Shown here one piece after another: positions 62,169 through 64,000 of a DNA stretch of 64,000 nucleotides. The DNA is taken from assembly GCF_964204645.1 (NCBI RefSeq), contig NC_134035.1, forward strand, positions 6,696,501 through 6,760,500. Reading direction: 5' to 3'. The translations under genes and the position numbers were made by a program. This DNA is from Tubulanus polymorphus. Taxonomy: Eukaryota > Nemertea > Palaeonemertea > Tubulaniformes > Tubulanidae. The notes under the pieces are model-generated. The model was given only the letters and a program-made list of their open reading frames with translations. It made no database searches and was not told the origin of the DNA. The stretch's first letter is position 1. Every line of letters starts with the position of its first letter.

Positions 62169-63599
62169 ATGGATGTAGAAGGTGTAGAAGATATTGGAAT
62201 GGATCCTTTGGATGAACCTGGTATAACTGATGAACAACCACCTGATTTAGATGAAACAAGTTTTAATGATGGTAATGAACCAGAATATAACAATAATTTA
62301 AATATGCCTGATTATATTAAAAATGCTTAATCACAATTAAATCCTGAAAATTTAGACCCAGATTTAGTAAAACAAGATTTAGATAATTTAAACAAAATAC
62401 CTAAATTAGAAGATTTAATTGAAAAATCTAATTTTAACATAAATGATGAAGACGTTGGACTTTTAGCAGATCAATTAAAATTTTTAGATAATGGTAAATG
62501 TTATTATCGTTTGAAAGGTGATTATTATATTGATATCACTTATAAAAATAATAAAAATAAAATATTATCAGAATCAACTTTAGAAAAATTAAAACCAGAT
62601 AGAATTAAAATAATAAGTAATAGTAATGAAATAACTGATGTTACACAAAAAGAAATAGATGATAATATAGATGTATTTAAACAAAGAATTAATGAATTAT
62701 TTGAAATAATCAAAAAGAAATCAGAAACAGAAACAACTTCTGAACAGAATATAACTTCCAAAACTAGTAAACTTAGATCAAATAAAGTTCCAATTGAAAA
62801 ACTTTTACCGAATGGATTACTTGATGCAACAGATCAAGAATTAGAAGATTTAGATATATTTTCTGATAAAGCAATTAGAGAAATTATTAGTATAAGACTT
62901 GCATCTGATAAAATTGCGCATGATAAAAGTATAAGAGATTTTAAAATTAGAACTTTAGAAAAAGAATTAACTGATAAAAATAAAGAAATAGAACAATTAA
63001 AGTCTGATTTAGATCATCAAGTAATTGATGAAATAGAATATAGGCAAAAAGAATTACGTTTAGAAAAAGAAAAAGATGATTTAGAATATAACATAGAATT
63101 ACAAAAAGAAGAAATTAAATTATTATTAAAATCATATGATTATAATATTAATAGATTAAAAGTTATTTTTAAAGATTTGTTGATTAAACCAAATTCTGAA
63201 ATATCATTAAAAGATAGAATAAGATTATTATTTAAATTAGAAGGAATAACAATTCTTTCAATTCTAACAGCTGTAACTATGTTATTTACAACAATTGGTT
63301 TAGCTATATCAAATGCTTTGAAATCTACTCCTCCTCCAAATAAACCGGATAAACCTCCAGGTAATAATTCTATACAAGATAAAGTTAAAGATGGTTTAAA
63401 GAAATTAGCAAAATATTTATGGGAACTATCAAAGAAATCTGCTGCAGCATTACCAGGAGTTATTGCATCAATTGTTGGTTTTATATTGAAATCTGCAGGA
63501 AACATTATTAACTTTGCTGCTGAACATATTATTTTATTTTTAATCACAGTTGTAAGTGCTATTATTTTTGGGTTAGTGAATATGATAAAAAATAAATAA
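62169..63599 (+). pseudogene. Membrane protein with coiled coil, stop codon at 54
   Basis: The frame from 62169 has one TAA at 62328 and is otherwise open to 63599 (477 codons including the final stop). The N-terminus is acidic. A long Lys/Glu coiled coil follows (about 62,930-63,130), then a hydrophobic segment (ILSILTAVTMLFTTIGLAIS), a proline linker (PPPNKPDKPPG) and a helical, hydrophobic C-terminus (KSAAALPGVIASIVGFILKS and a last membrane segment). The C-terminal pattern is known to me from Polinton proteins of unknown role. The TAA may be mutation, sequencing error or suppressed stop. Downstream initiation would have to use a non-ATG codon or an internal ATG. Confidence 0.7.
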
Positions 63600-63619
63600 T
63601 TAATTTTTTTGTTAAATAA
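63600..63619 (+). promoter_or_regulatory. Start motif, major capsid gene
   Basis: TTAATTTTTTTGTTAAATAA then ATG at 63620, the same form as at 59830 and 59584. Confidence 0.75.
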
Positions 63620-64000
63620 ATGAGTGGGAGTTATATAAGTCCTTCGAAGAATCATAGAATATCTAATGCTATTAAAGCAGAAAGATTACATCATATAATT
63701 ACTCATAACCCTTCAAATATTAATCCCGATGAAACTTTATATGTTAGAATTCCTAGATTAACACAAAATACTTTTTATGTTCCAAACAGTATTTATTTAT
63801 CAGCTGATATAAAAGTAATCGGTAATAATAATAATTATGTTGTTGATAATGTTGGAAGATATTTGATTAAAAAGTTAACAATAAAGATTGGTCCAGAAAC
63901 AGTTTTCTCATTAGATGATTATAATTTATTTATGCATTATAAAGATTTATGGTTAACTAAAGAAAACAGAAATAATATGATATTTCAGGGTATTCAATCA
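63620..64000 (+). CDS. Major capsid protein (Polinton type), 5' part
   Basis: 127 residues are in the window, no stop. The segment NPDETLYVRIPRLTQNTFYV, then VDNVGRYLIKKLTIKIG, then YKDLWLTKENRNNMIFQGIQ follows the pattern of the N-terminal jelly roll in Polinton/adintovirus major capsid proteins, which form the icosahedral shell. A complete gene would be several hundred codons longer. It is preceded by the start motif. The assignment rests on remembered family pattern and gene context. Confidence 0.78.
   Translation, partial: MSGSYISPSKNHRISNAIKAERLHHIITHNPSNINPDETLYVRIPRLTQNTFYVPNSIYLSADIKVIGNNNNYVVDNVGRYLIKKLTIKIGPETVFSLDDYNLFMHYKDLWLTKENRNNMIFQGIQS

Larger units (their letters stand above)
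53026..64000 (+). mobile_element. Polinton/Maverick (adintovirus-like) element, left part
   Basis: A dense, strongly AT-rich gene block: protein-primed DNA polymerase B, minor-capsid-like protein, membrane-protein cluster and the start of a double-jelly-roll-type major capsid protein. This combination is known from Polintons, virus-like DNA transposons of 15-20 kb. Only 11 kb is in view; integrase, ATPase, protease and right terminal repeat would lie beyond 64000. Genes have no introns and nearly no spacers. Two frameshifts and one stop codon are present. Confidence 0.88.

Noticed and set aside
62511-62513. Start of the 362-residue frame at 62511
   Set aside because: The codon is TTG and lacks the start motif; the same frame continues upstream to the TAA at 62328 and beyond to ATG 62169.

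Overview
The window is animal nuclear DNA. Two many-exon genes are related to vertebrate proteins, GT-AG introns are long and full of transposons, and two introns carry U12-type (minor spliceosome) splice signals. The species cannot be named from the sequence; an invertebrate bilaterian such as a mollusc-like marine animal would fit. Host DNA is moderately AT-rich. From about 53,026 it changes abruptly to a much more AT-rich, intron-poor, densely packed block.

Layout. (1) 1-13,023, minus strand: 13 exons of a ZC3H4/ZC3H6-type CCCH zinc-finger gene; its first coding exon was not found. (2) 13,024-18,149: divergent upstream region with a SINE and a long-hairpin MITE. (3) 18,150-49,293, plus strand: a complete 24-exon SPT5 (SUPT5H) gene of 1,098 codons plus stop; every splice phase agrees. 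Its introns hold a Kolobok-like transposon (19,265-22,412), several MITEs, and two DIRS-type tyrosine-recombinase retroelements (34,588-41,480 and 42,866-49,025), each still showing inverted terminal repeats and an internal complementary region. (4) 49,294-53,025: SPT5 3' flank, MITEs and a LINE tail. (5) 53,026-64,000: the left part of a Polinton/Maverick (adintovirus-like) element, cut by the window edge. It has a protein-primed DNA polymerase B, a zinc-finger gene on the opposite strand, a minor-capsid-like gene, several small membrane proteins, two larger conserved genes and the start of a major capsid protein. Integrase, packaging ATPase and protease are not in the window.

Working together. 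SPT5 (with SPT4, the DSIF elongation factor) and ZC3H4 (which restrains unproductive transcription) both act on elongating RNA polymerase II and lie head to head here. The Polinton block looks like a viral genome: almost no spacers, and every gene start sits directly behind one motif, TAATTTTTT then a short spacer then TAAATG. The polymerase and the opposing zinc-finger gene share a further upstream module, which suggests at least two expression classes. Three lesions (two at A-runs, one stop codon) show that this copy, or its assembly, is not fully intact.
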